Shown here: positions 11,581 through 22,659 of the stretch, one piece after another
How positions within the stretch are numbered: the first letter of the stretch is position 1
How the letters are laid out: each line of letters begins with the position of its first letter
Assembly: GCF_902635505.1 (NCBI RefSeq)
Contig: NC_045427.1
Span: 596,891,665 to 596,955,664 of the forward strand
DNA length: 64,000 nt
Source: Sarcophilus harrisii
Taxonomy: Eukaryota; Chordata; Mammalia; Dasyuromorphia; Dasyuridae
Direction of reading: 5' to 3'
Position numbers and translations under genes: made by a program
The notes under the pieces: generated by a model
Databases searched by the model: none
The model's input: the letters and a program-made list of their open reading frames with translations, nothing else
Told to the model about the DNA's origin: nothing

Positions 11581-11935
11581 TTTTGTTGATGACATTTCAA
11601 GTCCAATCTCCATTACAACCTTGCTCAGCAAAACTCATAGTGAAACTTGTGGGATTATGACTGAGTTAATTACTCACCTCATACTGGTCTATTTAAGAAA
11701 TGCACAGAGATCCTTCTTTTCCAGTCTCTGTAGAAATAAGTATCAGGACCAGACTTTGGAAAAATATTAAAGATAGGGAAATTTATCTTTAATACCCTCC
11801 CAACTCATCTTGAGTTGCTTCTTATCCTACTTCTGGAGCACTTGCCTTTATCTTACCTCTGCTGAAATTATTGGTCTTCCTTTCACCACCCCAACCTTAC
11901 CTCCAGACATTGAACTTTCATCTTATTTCCCTAGA
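11581..11935. other. Unassigned sequence
   Basis: No recognisable gene or repeat. Confidence 0.4.
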
Positions 11936-11939
11936 GAAA

Positions 11940-12142
11940 GGACTCTTAATTTAGAATCCACAGATGTCTGAAATGTCCAGATCTGAAGCTTGGATGGAAA
12001 AAAGATTTCTTTCTTTCAAGTATAATTGCTTTTCCTTTGTAACACTGTGCATTTTATTTTATTCATTTAATGATCATATTCTAAGAAGAGAGTCACAGTT
12101 TTCACAAGACTTCCAAAGAGATTTATCACAGTCACTTACAAA
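11940..12142 (+). mobile_element. hAT-like non-autonomous DNA transposon (MITE)
   Basis: Keeps 'ggactcttaatttagaatcc' at the left, 'gtgcattttattttattcat' in the middle and 'cacaagacttccaaagagat' at the right. The same order is found at 50565-50760 and 62630-62858. The ends resemble the 'gggttcttaacc' termini of a mammalian-wide hAT MITE. I cannot give the exact family name. Confidence 0.6.
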
Positions 12143-12424
12143 GAGTTGAGTCTCTGCCTTTGAACCTTACTCTGATTGGACTTGGCTCAATTGCCCTTAA
12201 ACATAAGTTGATAAGGATTCTTTAAGACTGAAATAAATGACTCTATAATGGTGAAATTTCAGAAATTGGGATAACCACAGCCATTTCCCTTTTTGAGGGG
12301 GGAGGATTGTTGAAAGGATTGCAGTGATTGTCAAAGCACAGAATATTGAGTAATGGAAGAGAGTCCCTGTGTCCATATCACCTGAAGTCAATTAAACTGA
12401 ACAAATATTTAATAATATAAGACT
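12143..12424. other. Unassigned sequence
   Basis: No recognisable feature. Confidence 0.4.
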
Positions 12425-12925
12425 GTTACTGTTGTTCTTGCTTTCTAAGAAGACCAATAACATTAGTATGTGAGAGGTGATGTCTTGACTTTTAAATGAA
12501 TTGGATTTAAGTGAGTCAGAATTGTATGAATCAGCCTTTCTCTTCCAGAGTCATCAAAGATCAGTGGTAAGACAAAAAATAAGACAACCAGCAAAGACCC
12601 AGAATGCTGAATGACCTTTGCATTTTTTAATGTCTGACCAAGTTCTAAGCTCTCCACAACACCTGCTTCCACCACCTTCATGGCCATTGGAACAAATTGT
12701 TCTCATGCACCCATTCTACTGGGGAAAGTCTTCACATGCTTAGAGTAGACATGGTCCTAACTCATCAACAGCTTTGAGGCTTGTCAGCTATACCCAACCT
12801 AGGTTAGCCCATCTGCCAAGATAGTTTTGTTGGGCCGCTGTACATGCTGATTCAGGCTTTTAGAGCCATAGGTGAGAGCTGAGTGCTAAGTGGACACCAA
12901 AGGTGGATGAGCAGCTTTGAAGAGC
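12425..12925 (-). mobile_element. RTE-type non-autonomous element (RTESINE-like)
   Basis: A 0.5-kb repeat whose left edge 'gttactgttgttcttgc' is the reverse of a (AAC)n-type RTE tail. Marker blocks are 'gaattggatttaagtgagtc', 'cagagtcatcaaagatcag', 'tgtctgaccaagttctaagc' and 'catggccattggaacaaatt'. A second copy of its 3' end lies at 55486-55665. The family resembles the RTE-mobilised elements of marsupials from memory. The minus-strand frame at 12463-12687 is inside it and is not a host gene. Confidence 0.6.
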
Positions 12926-12979
12926 TAGTCCTCCTTGATTATTCTCTATACCCCTACAGACAAGTCACATGTGCAGACA

Positions 12980-13085
12980 ATGGAGCTAGAAATACAAAAT
13001 GAGACACAATTCTTTCCTTAGAAAAACTTAAGATATCTATTAGGGATATAATATTTATAAATATACAAAATAAGAGGAAAACAAG
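12980..13085 (-). repeat. L2 LINE 3'-end fragment
   Basis: The blocks 'gctagaaatacaaaatgaga' and 'attagggatataatatttat' fit the reverse L2 3' end with low identity. Confidence 0.45.
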
Positions 13086-13149
13086 AAGGGTAAAGACTGG
13101 AGAATTGTTCATCCTATAATTATTATACAAGAATGACTAGTAGTAAATT

Positions 13150-13298
13150 TTGATCTCAGGGTTTAAAAGATTTAGCTATGTCACTAATCACTGGATAAGG
13201 AAATGAAAAACTGCCAGTATCTTTGCCAAGAAAATCACAAATGGGGTCACAAAAAGTTGGGCAGGACTGAAAACAACTGAGGAGCAACAACAAAATGC
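13150..13298 (+). repeat. Mar1/WSINE-type CORE-SINE, 3' half
   Basis: Has the RTE-like tail in sense: 'gccagtatctttgccaagaa', 'cacaaatggggtcacaaaaa', then 'gactgaaaacaactgaggag' and the AAC-rich end. Head and most of the core are missing. Confidence 0.85.
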
Positions 13299-13312
13299 CA
13301 CTACTCAATAAC

Positions 13313-13321
13313 TAGGACCCT
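13313..13321. repeat. Target-site duplication of the L1 at 13322-13705 (left copy)
   Basis: TAGGACCCT here and again at 13706-13714, directly flanking the L1 3' UTR. Nine bases is within the range for L1. Confidence 0.75.
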
Positions 13322-13705
13322 AAGCTTTTTTATTAAAGCTTTTTTTTATTTTCTAAACATGCATAGTAGATAGTTTTCAACATTTACTCTTGCAAAACTT
13401 TGATCCAGATTTGTTCTTCCTACCTTCTACCTATCCTTTCCTCTAGATGGCAAATAATCTAATAGATATTAACCATGTGTAATTCTTCTATACATATTTC
13501 CATGATTATCATGCTGCACAAGAAAAATTAAATCAAAAAGGGAAAAAATGAGAAAATAAAAAGCAATCAAACAACAAAAAAGTGAAAATACTATGGTGTG
13601 ATCCACACTCAGTTCCCACAATCCTCTCTCTGGGCGCAGATGGCTCTCTCCAACACAAGACTATTGGAACAGGCCTGAATCACCTCACTGTCCAAAAAAG
13701 CTATG
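13322..13705 (-). mobile_element. L1 LINE, 5'-truncated, 3' UTR only
   Basis: On the plus strand it runs 'attaaagcttttttttattt', 'acttctgcaaaact'-like words, 'taattcttctatacatattt', 'atcatgctgcacaagaaaaa' and 'ctctctctgggcgcagatgg', the 3' UTR of a marsupial L1. Length about 384 bases, with no ORF2 sequence left. The short duplication on both sides marks it as a single truncated insertion. Confidence 0.85.
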
Positions 13706-13714
13706 TAGGACCCT
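13706..13714. repeat. Target-site duplication (right copy)
   Basis: TAGGACCCT, pairing with 13313-13321. Confidence 0.75.
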
Positions 13715-13779
13715 TATTTATTTCCCTCTCTACTGGATTCTCTATACAAGAAACACACCACACCTGGACAGGTGTGTGT

Positions 13780-13823
13780 TCACATACATACAAATACATA
13801 CATGCCTACACACACACACACAA
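13780..13823. repeat. (CATA)n/(CA)n microsatellite
   Basis: Short ACATACAT and ACACAC units. Confidence 0.85.
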
Positions 13824-13990
13824 CATAGTTCTGCTTTACATTTTCACAATTCTTTATGAGACTGATATAAAAAGAAACTAAAGAACATTCTGAATCATCA
13901 CTGACATATTCACTATTCTGTCCTGGAACATTCACTTCTGCATCACCTGTAGGAAAATCATAACATATATCTAGTGAAATAATAGTTATC

Positions 13991-14234
13991 ATTGTTGCTA
14001 TTCAGTAATTTTGATTTATGTCCAGCTCTTCATAACCTCATTTGGGGTTTTCTTGGCAAAGATACTAAAGTAGTTTGCCTTCTTCTCCAATTTATTTTAC
14101 AGATAAAGATAAAGTGGCTTCCCCAGGATCACACAGCTAGGAAGTATCTGAGGCTAGATTTAAACTCTCAGGAAGATAAATTTTCCTGACTCCAGGCCTG
14201 GTGCTCTATCCACTGTGCCATCTAGCTGCCCCCC
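13991..14234 (-). repeat. Mar1/WSINE-type CORE-SINE, near full length
   Basis: Plus-strand words in order: 'gttgctattcagt' (tail end), 'tttggggttttcttggcaaa', 'cccaggatcacacagctagg', 'tctgaggctagatttaaact', 'ctctatccactgtgccatct' and 'agctgcc' (head start). All three modules are present. Confidence 0.92.
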
Positions 14235-14236
14235 AA

Positions 14237-14472
14237 AAATAGTAATACTTCTTACATAGCCCTTTCAGATTTACTATGTACTTTCTAAACATTACCTCAT
14301 TTGATCCTCATAATAATCCTAAAAAATAAGTGCTACCTCTCTTTTTATTCCCCTTTTACAGAGGAAGAAATGGAAGCTCATCAAGTGACTTGCCCAGGAT
14401 CACATAGTATCTGAATCATGATTTGAATCCACATTTTCTTGACTCTGGACTCAGAATTCTATCGTACCTAAA
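14237..14472 (-). repeat. MIR-family CORE-SINE
   Basis: Starts with the tail 'atagtaatacttcttacata', then 'cctcatttgatcctcataat', the core words 'acagaggaagaaatggaagc' and 'gtgacttgcccaggatcaca', and head words to about 14470. Abuts the CORE-SINE to its left in the same orientation, so the two form a head-to-tail pair. Confidence 0.85.
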
Positions 14473-15160
14473 GAAACAATTCAGTTCTATTTGACACTTA
14501 AGACTTAAATAATTTAAGAACAAAAATTGGATGCCTTCTAAGTAGATGTCATTATAATCCTCTCCAGGTTTTTGTAGATGATTATTATGAACTGACTTGT
14601 ATAAAATAATTCACTATCACCTGATGACCAACTCCCTGGTAACAAGCTTCTTCACCTTAAGCTTGACCAGCCCTTGGGCAACAAAGAGATGTTCCATCAT
14701 TGAGTGGACCTCAATCTAGAACCCTGTGAGCTCAGGAATGCTAGGTCTTGCATCCCAGTGGCGTAGCCCTTGTGAATCCAAGGGCATCTCTTGTCATGAT
14801 GAAGTGTCAGAGTAGGACTGTGCGAATATATTTTAGATGTTCAGAAAAGAGGGTGGGTTAGGAAAAGGAAAAGGACTATCTTATTTAGTATCCAGCACAA
14901 AACAGACTTTCAAACATCTAGAAGTCTACTAGATTCTATTTGGCCCTAGAAAATAGAATGGGAACCAATGGATATAAATTACTATAGATTTCAAAGAAAT
15001 AAAATTTTAAAAGATAAATATTGAAAAAATCAAAATTAAATTAAGAAGGAATTAATAACTATGAAACTAGTCTGAAGTTTCACTAAGATTAAGCATAAAT
15101 TCTGTCAGGTTCTTTCAAACAGGAAAATCATCAATAGACCCAAGTTTTTAAAAAGTACAT
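14473..15160. other. Unassigned sequence
   Basis: No recognised gene or repeat. Confidence 0.45.
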
Positions 15161-15164
15161 TAAG

Positions 15165-15440
15165 ATAGGGATGGATTCTGGAAAACAATTTGGAACTGTG
15201 CCCAAAAGACAGTCAAACTGTACATACCCTTTGATCTAACAATGGGCAGCTGAGTCTGTATCCCAAAGAGGTCGTAAAAGAAAGAAAAGGACCCACATGT
15301 GTAAAAATGTTTGTAATAGCTTTTTTTGTAGTGGTAAGGAATTGGAAACTGAATGGATGTTCATCAATTGAAGAATGGCTGAATAAGTTATGATATATGA
15401 ATATAATAGAATATTATTTTTGTCACTTTTTGTCACTTTA
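15165..15440 (+). mobile_element. L1 LINE fragment, ORF2 3' end
   Basis: Words 'ggaaaacaatttggaactgt', 'ataccctttgatctaacaat', 'aaaatgtttgtaatagcttt' and 'ttgaagaatggctgaataag' encode the C-terminal region of marsupial L1 ORF2. Truncated at both ends, with no 3' UTR or poly(A). Confidence 0.9.
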
Positions 15441-15850
15441 CCTGTTGGAAATCAGCCTGCTTAAATATCAGTGGCAATATTAACAAAATTTGATTTTTGC
15501 ATCCTATCTTATTAATGAGACACCTACAAGCTTTAATGTCTACTAGAATGTCTTGGTGGATATCACTGGGCCAATGTAACTAGTTCAATAAGGTGACTTT
15601 CAGTTGATTACACTAATTGTTGCATCTTTTGATAGAGCCCTCTAAATGAGGAAGGTAGAGATGGCCTTTCCATTACAATCTCTAAGGTGATAGACTGGAT
15701 AATCTTGCACTATACTGGGGGTTTATGGGGTCTGAAACTTAAAAGAAGATGAAGCCCAATGGAAGATGTGTGAAGAAGAATTTGACTTCTAAGGCATGAA
15801 AGTTGAGGAAGACTGGCTGCATGTGATGATTTTTAACTAGGAGAAATGCT
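15441..15850. other. Unassigned sequence
   Basis: No recognised feature. Confidence 0.4.
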
Positions 15851-15854
15851 TTGC

Positions 15855-15997
15855 CTGCTCTTCAAATCATATAACCTCCCTCTCTTAGTTTCTTTATCTG
15901 TAAACTAGTATCACTTTAGAGTCATTAAGGATCTGATGAGATAATATGTAAAAAAAACCTTTCAAAACCTCAAAGTGCTATATAAATGTTACTATTA
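15855..15997 (+). repeat. MIR-family SINE, core and tail
   Basis: Core 'agtttctttatctgtaaact', then 'gatctgatgagataatatg' and the tail 'aaagtgctatataaatgtta'. Confidence 0.85.
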
Positions 15998-17345
15998 TAC
16001 CCTCTCAGTAGCAAATGGAATATACTTTTCTTTCAAAACAGTCTACACTCTCATCTTGCAAAATACATAGGCTGCTGGCGTCCTTGTGCAGATAGGCTTG
16101 AGGCTATCTGCTATAAAGTGATTCTGAATTCTAGACTTGACTTTTGGCATTTGAACTGTTCTGGGGTACAATCCAATATAATCCTTCAATGTCTGAGTCT
16201 GAATCATTAATCCTTGTGTTAAACAGTAGACTTTCCATTTATAGATGCTATTTTGGATAAGATTACCCATGTGTGTAAAATTAAAAATTTCCCAAAATAG
16301 ACTGTGTTCATTTTAATCCTCTGTAAGGAAGCCCTTGTCTCTCAAGGAAATTCATGTGTTTTATCTGAGGGCTAAGGCGTAGTAACAGTGCATCATTGGC
16401 CAAATGTCAAAGATCCCAGGAATTCCCAGGAGATATGAAGGACTCTCTTCCTGTCACCTCCCACCCCAAGTTCTCAGAAACAATCTTGATAATACCACTT
16501 GTAAATGTATTGGTATCAGGGTCTGATTAGAAGCTATAAGTCAGCTGGGATTTATAGTGAGTCACAATCCTTACAGAAACTGGGAGAGGAGAATTGGGTC
16601 CAGCCCGAGCATGTTGACTGAAATAGATTAAGTAGGGTTTGTACCCCAAACCTGAAGAGCTGAATTCATTCCCTGCCATGGCTCCTGGAAGTCTGACCAT
16701 GTGAAGGAGAAAATCCCTCCATGAAGGTAATCAAAAAAAAAAAAAAAACTAGTAAGAGCAAATGGAGCTAACTGAAATGGGTAGACCAACTGAAATAGAG
16801 AGTGAGATCCAGAGGAAATATTTAAACTTAGTGGGGAGAAAAAAAAAGAAAAGCTAAATCAGAAAGCAGCTGAGGGTCAGAAATATGGAAAGAGGAACAA
16901 GAGCTGAAGGTTTTGCCCCACAAAGACAAGTTTTCCTGCAGTGAAGAGGAGAATTCTGTGGGCTTCTTTCAACAGGATATACAGGGATAGTGACCACTCC
17001 CATCCTGGATCTCTTTTGGGGAGTCCGAGGATCCTGACGCTAGGTCTGAAAGGCTGGCTTTGCAACCTGGAACTCTAAGTGCCTACCTTGCCAACAAACA
17101 CAGTTTAAGGAGAATTACTCTCCTTCAGCATCACCCACTACTTGTCAGGGAGGGGAAAACTGACTGGTTAGTGCTATGTAATGGCACTAGATTCCCTAGT
17201 TCTTTATCTTCAGAGAGACTTGAGTTTCTGTTGCTGACTTTTCCTAATCATCTAAAGGAGGAATACTTGTGACCAGAAATCAAAATGCCAACTTGTATAT
17301 TAATGAAGGCTGCTCTGGGTATAACCTAGACTCTTCAAGCTGATA
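15998..17345. other. Unassigned, possibly single-copy block
   Basis: About 1.35 kb without a recognised repeat. An A15 run at 16731-16747 could suggest a retrocopy, but the sequence before it has no open frame or recognisable gene, so I make no such call. Confidence 0.45.
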
Positions 17346-17349
17346 CCCA

Positions 17350-17495
17350 ATCTTTCTGTCTCTCTCTTGTTCTCTCTCTCTCTTTCTCTCTCTATCTGTC
17401 TCTGTCTCACACACATATGCACAGATGTACACACATGTACACATAAATGTATACTCACATATATGTATGTATATATACATACACACACATACAAG
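17350..17495. repeat. Compound microsatellite (CTCT, CACA, TATG)
   Basis: TCTC-rich start, then CACATA/TGTACA units and a TATGTATATA part. The overlapping open frames on both strands are compositional. Confidence 0.95.
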
Positions 17496-17539
17496 CTGTC
17501 TTTTGTCACCTCTCAACATGATAAAGTACCCCAGAAGAA

Positions 17540-17760
17540 GAGACAAAAGATCTGTATTCTAATCCCAGACCTAGCACTACCTATTCATACAATTGGCCAA
17601 AAGACTATTCACTTCTAAGCTTCGGTTTTCTCATTTAGAAAATGAGAATAATAATCTATGCCATTCCTGTGTTCCAGGGTTTTTGGTAAGATTCAAATGA
17701 GACAATTATCTAGAAAAGCTACACAAATGGAACATCATTGTTTCTTATTATCTTATTTTG
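17540..17760 (+). repeat. MIR-family SINE
   Basis: Head 'attctaatcccagacctagc', core 'cggttttctcatttagaaaa', and the AAATGAGA-type post-core region up to a 'tcttattatcttattt' end. Confidence 0.75.
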
Positions 17761-18235
17761 ATGACCTGATTATTAATATCAACATACACAAAACAAGAGG
17801 ATGAAGGCATTTTGAAGATATCTGCTACCATTATGGAAGATGGACAGCTCAGAAATCAAATGGAACAGGAATTCCCTACAAGCACTGAGGCCCTGTTCAC
17901 TACACATGTTCCTGTTTGCTGGTGACTTTGTCCTGATTTCATCAACCCTGAAATACATAGAGCCTCCCAAATGAGATCCATGGTATCTCAAAGGATTTGA
18001 CCCAACTATCTGCATAGCTACAAAAAGATGGATGAAAAAGGTCTATTGTTCAAACTATAATATATATGGACAAATCTTTGAGGAAATCCATCATGCTTCT
18101 TATCTCTTCCCTTAGAGTGTGAGATTGCTTGAGGTATATGCATCAAGGACAGAATTGTATATAGAATGGTGGAAGGCAAAAACAACCCAAGGCAAAATAT
18201 GTTACATGATAAATCTGTCTTCACTATAATGAGAC
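17761..18235. other. Unassigned sequence
   Basis: No recognised feature. Confidence 0.45.
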
Positions 18236-18237
18236 AG

Positions 18238-18447
18238 AAAGACTACTAGATCTTGACTCAAAAGATCTAGATTCAAATTCTGGCTCCACCATTTACTAGC
18301 TTAACAGCTACAGGCTAATGTCTATGATGATGTCTCTGACCCACAATGTTCTCACTTATAAAATGATTTTTGCACTAGCTTCCTCATAGAAAAGCATATT
18401 GTAAGTCTTAAAACACCATATAAATGAGGGTTCTATTACCAGTAAGT
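18238..18447 (+). repeat. MIR-family SINE
   Basis: Head 'gatctagattcaaattctgg', core 'ttctcacttataaaatgatt' and tail 'aaacaccatataaatgaggg'. Confidence 0.75.
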
Positions 18448-18805
18448 CCTTTCTTTTCAATTTCTCTATCATTTCTTTTAGGGCATTTCATTTGTGCAAG
18501 TCAGACAGCTTTGTTCATGTTCCTCTCCATATTCTCATTCCTTCTCCCCTCCCCAGCCTCCAATCTGACATCTTTGGTCAAGTCCCAGTCCCCATCCTCT
18601 CACTAATCCAAATCTCCCCATTCTGTGTCGCATTCTCTGCTGCATGATTAGAACAAATCTGATAAACTAATCAGAATTGTTTGGAGGGAGGTAAGTAGTA
18701 GAAAATATAAGAAAGAATATTTAATTAAGTAGTATGGGAATAGAAAAAAGAATATTAAATTGGGACTTAGGAGATAAAGCTCATCCCACCCCTGATAGTA
18801 GCTAT
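18448..18805. other. Unassigned, pyrimidine-rich at left
   Basis: A CT-rich stretch to about 18640, then AT-rich sequence. No family assigned. Confidence 0.4.
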
Positions 18806-18813
18806 CTTGGAAA

Positions 18814-18833
18814 ACACACACATATGTGTGTGT
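18814..18833. repeat. 20-bp perfect palindrome in a CA/TG microsatellite
   Basis: The run ACACACACATATGTGTGTGT is its own reverse complement, centred between 18823 and 18824. It is a short alternating repeat that can form a hairpin or Z-DNA. No function is inferred. Confidence 0.95.
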
Positions 18834-18879
18834 GTATGTGGAAAAGTGAGCTCCACTGAAATCCTACTAACTTATCTCT

Positions 18880-19167
18880 GCCTGTTTTTCCAGCTTGTCA
18901 AAGTTTTTGGGAATGCTAACTCTGTCTTTCAGTGTCCTGCTAACCATCCCACCCAACTTGGTGACATCCATAAATTTAGTGTGCGTACTTTCTTATTTTG
19001 GTCCCAAGTTATTGCTAAATGGTTTAACTCGCTCTGGGCCCTGGGCCAATCACTGCAGAACACCACTCCTTCTGTCCTCCTGGTTTGTGATTGTGCCATT
19101 GATAACTGGCTTGGAGACACTGACTATTCTTCCAAGACCACACAGTGAGTAAGGCATGGGCTGGGAG
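18880..19167 (-). repeat. CR1/L3 LINE fragment (antisense)
   Basis: Plus-strand words 'cccaacttggtgacatccat', 'aaatttagtgtgcgtacttt', 'gccctgggccaatcactgca' and 'gccattgataactggcttgg' run parallel to the reverse CR1/L3 ORF2 region that in other copies reads as 'lack of ... cannot be distinguished from unspliced coding'. The 113-codon frame at 18807-19148 on the plus strand is antisense to it and is not a gene. Confidence 0.75.
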
Positions 19168-19169
19168 AG

Positions 19170-19584
19170 AAGCCCTGAATAACCTGTGCCAAGGCCGACA
19201 CACTAACTGAAAGGCCATGGTCCTCCCTCTTCACAAAGGAGAAATTAGTGTCCTGCTGTCCCTAGTATTGAGACACATCCATATACACAGAGCCAGACAG
19301 ATGCATAGACATTAAAACAGTGGGAGCTGAGCACATCACCCACAACTCACAAAGGAGAATTCAAAGATAAATGGCACCCAAGTGGACAAACCCATCAAGT
19401 CAACTCATCATGCAGCCAGAGATAAAAATAATGCCAGAGAATATTTCTCTAAGCCAAGAGCCCTGCCAGTCTCTGAGTCAGTTACACAATGCAACTGGTC
19501 ATCTGCAGAGCCAGATGCTATAAGAAAAATTTCCCTTGGTTGTTAGGAGTCTACCATGAACCAGACTGAACATGAGTGCATGTT
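19170..19584. other. Unassigned sequence
   Basis: No recognised feature. Confidence 0.45.
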
Positions 19585-19600
19585 GGGGGGGGGGGGGGGG
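19585..19600 (+). repeat. G16 homopolymer
   Basis: Sixteen consecutive G. Rare in this AT-rich context, and able to form a G-quadruplex. Its length may also be wrong, since homopolymers are error-prone. Confidence 0.9.
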
Positions 19601-19984
19601 TGAATACATACAGGTGTATGGGTGGACACTTTGTTGGTATGGTCATTGAATGAGAAAGAGAAGTAAGAAAGAAAAAGAATTCAAAGTCACTACTAAGGGT
19701 AACCAACAGAAAAACTAACAACTTCTCTAATTTACATGGTAGCTAAATCTGAAAAGTCATCTTCTGATACCCTCCCTCCATCAGTCTCTCTGCTCTCCAT
19801 CTCAATTAAACATCTTAAAAATATACATATAATGTACTACATTTAGTTATATATCATACTCCTATGCCAGCTTCATTGATTCCCTTTCCACCATAAAATG
19901 CTTTTCCCCCTATATAATCTATAACTCCAGCCCACGTGTTCCTTTTCCTGCTCCCAGTTTGGCCATAACTACTGTATCTGCAAT
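19601..19984. other. Unassigned sequence
   Basis: No recognised feature. A TATA-like run and a later AATAAA at 19981-19986 are noted, but no LTR is called. Confidence 0.4.
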
Positions 19985-20105
19985 AAAACTTGATTCTGCC
20001 AATTATTTACTATGGGAAAATTGCTTAACTGCTCCAGACTTCAGTAGCTTCATCAATAAAAGAATGATTTCCAAAATCCCTTCCAACTCAAAAGTTTTTA
20101 CTTTT
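19985..20105 (+). repeat. MIR-type SINE with CR1/L3-like tail
   Basis: Head/core words 'gattctgccaattatttact' and 'gcttaactgctccagacttc', then the tail 'aaatcccttccaactcaaaa' which matches the CR1/L3 3' end. Confidence 0.65.
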
Positions 20106-21590
20106 TATCAATGAGCTATTCCTTGGGATCTTTAAGAACAGGAGTTAGCTGGGAAAAAAAGGCTTGTCCTCCCCTCCCCTAGCAAGAGGAAAACAAGAAA
20201 ACAAGTAATCTTTTCTTTCAGTTACTGCTAAATCCAATTTCTCTTTTTCTCTGTCTCTTCTCCTGCTCACTGACCAACACTGGCCAACAAAGAACTAGAG
20301 AAATTTCTGATGAGCAGAGACATCCAAAGGTTTGGAATTTAAGGCTCCAAAAGTCACCAAGTATTCGTTGTGAAAGATACCAGACTAATGATCTGGGACT
20401 ACAACAGCTGTCTTGCCTTTTTCCTTGAACCAACTTAAATAAATTCCCAGATAGGAAGTGGAAAAAGAAGGAAAATACAGATTATATTTATCTATCTCTT
20501 TCTAAAACATACGGCATACATAGACTAACAATTTAATTCATAGTATCTCTAAGATAATTCCTCTCTTAAAACACTAAATAACAAATAAGAAAAGAAAAGG
20601 CAAAATTATTCAAAGCTGTAGCTTTTAATTAAATTTGTTACTAAAGTCTATGAGATGAGAGAGGTCAAAAAGGATGGGAAACTAAAGAATAAAACTCTAA
20701 AAGCACAAATATGATCCTTGAAGAGGGAGAGAGGAAGCTGCCTGAAGAGAAAATGCAGTTGCATAGGTAATTTTACTGACCAATTCATATTTGAAAAAGA
20801 CTAATACAAAATATATAAACAAGAGCAAGTAATTGAGGATTCATCCAAGTAGCATCATCCTATAATAAGACAATCTAAAATATTTAAGTCCAAATTGAGC
20901 TAAAATTGTTGATGGAATGCCAGGGAAAACAAAAAAGAATTTGTTTTATCTTTAACGGCCATCGATCAGGAAAACAGATCATGGGGAAAGGGAGCTAGCT
21001 ATCTCCACCAACTGACATCTATAGGGCAGTCAAGCAAGGCTGGCTGAAGGAAAAAGGCTCTCTACAAAAAAGACAAAAAAGGTATTGATAGGCAAGTGGA
21101 ATCACTCCCACTATCTTGGCCACCAGATATACTCAGATACCAACTCTTCAGACCTCCTCTTCAGACCACCAATCTTCTAACCCAGGACCTAAAACTATCT
21201 AAAAAAACACTTCACAAAGGGGGGTCCACCTTCTCCACTGCCACTAACAGCAGTTGTTGAGACAGGCCATGAATGGGTAAATAAGTATTAAAGTCCTGAG
21301 AGATCACTGGTTCTCCTTTCAACCCAGTTTCCACAACCACCATACCTAAAAGCAAACTACAACAGAGAGATATGACTTAGCAATTGCTTCTGCAGGTATT
21401 ACAGCCATGCTTATGGAAGACTCAGGAAAAAAAAAAGAGTTCTTGTCACCAAAATCCTTAGCATCCTCAAATGGATCAATATCAGAAACTGATGTGATTT
21501 TATCAGTGAAATTAAAGAAGTGTTACTTTTGCTTCTTTAGCCTAACAACCATAAGAATTTACCATCTGATTTATGAGGGAAACCTATCAT
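20106..21590. other. Unassigned, possibly single-copy block
   Basis: About 1.5 kb with no recognised repeat family, RNA gene or exon. Confidence 0.45.
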
Positions 21591-21594
21591 TTAT

Positions 21595-21725
21595 ATTATC
21601 TCCCCATTAGAAGCAAGCTCCATCAGGAAAGAGACGATTTCTACTTTGTTATTTTTCTCCCCAGTGCTTGACCTGATAAATGTCTGATAAATGCTTTAAT
21701 CATTCACTCATTTATTTAACTCAAA
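21595..21725 (+). repeat. L2 LINE 3'-end fragment
   Basis: Sense L2 3' end: 'agaagcaagctccatcagga', 'ccccagtgcttgacctgata' and 'aatgctttaatcattcactc'. Confidence 0.75.
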
Positions 21726-21729
21726 CAAA

Positions 21730-22655
21730 GGACTAGGACAGTCACTGGGACAGATGAGTCAATAGTCTTAACAGATGACAATGAGAAGATTAAACTTCGT
21801 TATTTTGATTATCTTTTCCCAGAAGAATGATTTTTTGAACTGGCTGGTTTAGAAATAAAAATGGTTACCAAGGAACTAAAAAGGATTCCCGTTTAGATGG
21901 CAGAAAAAGTCACAAAGGATCTGGTCCTCCTACCTGTAACCCAACAAAGATGGAAAAATAGCACGAGATGCAGTATTAATTAATGAATACAAAATTAAAG
22001 TATGGTAAACATCCTCATCTGGCCCAAGACTAAAGAAGATTCTATCAAGGAGACTAAGGCAAATACAGGAAAACAAGTCAGTGAATCCCCATGGGAATCT
22101 GAAGTCAGGAAACTCTACCTTGGAGACTAGAAACTCTTAACACTCTGAGTACTTGGACTAAAGAAATGGTGATGGGAATAATCCTAGCTCTGACTGTGAT
22201 ACTCCTATGGGACTGAAACTCTGAAGCACTTTGACCTGAGACATATTAGAGATTTTTGAAGTCTATAGTGTTCTATACCAAGGGGGTGGAAATTCTGATG
22301 GAAGAAGGGCATTGGGGAATAAAAAGGCAGCCAAAGTCTCTCAGTATTCTGATCCTAGGGACCTGGTGCTAGAAGCCTGGAGCTCTGATAAAGATGCCCA
22401 AAGAGGACTGGACCTGAGATAACTATTGGTTATCTAACCCTATAGAATCCCTAGCTTAGATACTTTGATCTAGGAAGATCTGAAACTATCCAGGGCCCTG
22501 ATAACAAATAAACCAGGGAGAGGTAGAAGTCATTAGTTAAAACCTAGTGATTGTTAGAGTTTGCAAAGCTCAGAATAATCCCAAAAAATGAAAAAGGGGG
22601 AAGGGAGATAAGAGAAAAGATGACAAGGGAATATCTAGCTTCTCTCGGTGAGTTC
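21730..22655. other. Unassigned sequence upstream of the CR1/L3 relic
   Basis: Over 900 bases with no family I can name. Phrases repeat loosely (for example 'ctctgagtacttggac' and 'ctctgaagcactttgacc'), so it may be part of an uncatalogued repeat, but I have no second copy in the window. Confidence 0.4.
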
Positions 22656-22659
22656 AAGA

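Noticed and set aside
16731-16747. A-run suggesting the end of a processed pseudogene
   Set aside because: No gene-like sequence or target-site duplication precedes it.
18807-19148. 113-codon plus-strand frame that looks protein-like
   Set aside because: It is antisense to a CR1/L3 fragment, shows no host domain, and begins in a microsatellite.
19820-20000. Possible LTR, from a TATA-like run and a later AATAAA
   Set aside because: No partner LTR, primer-binding site or coding region, and the right end is taken up by a MIR-type SINE.
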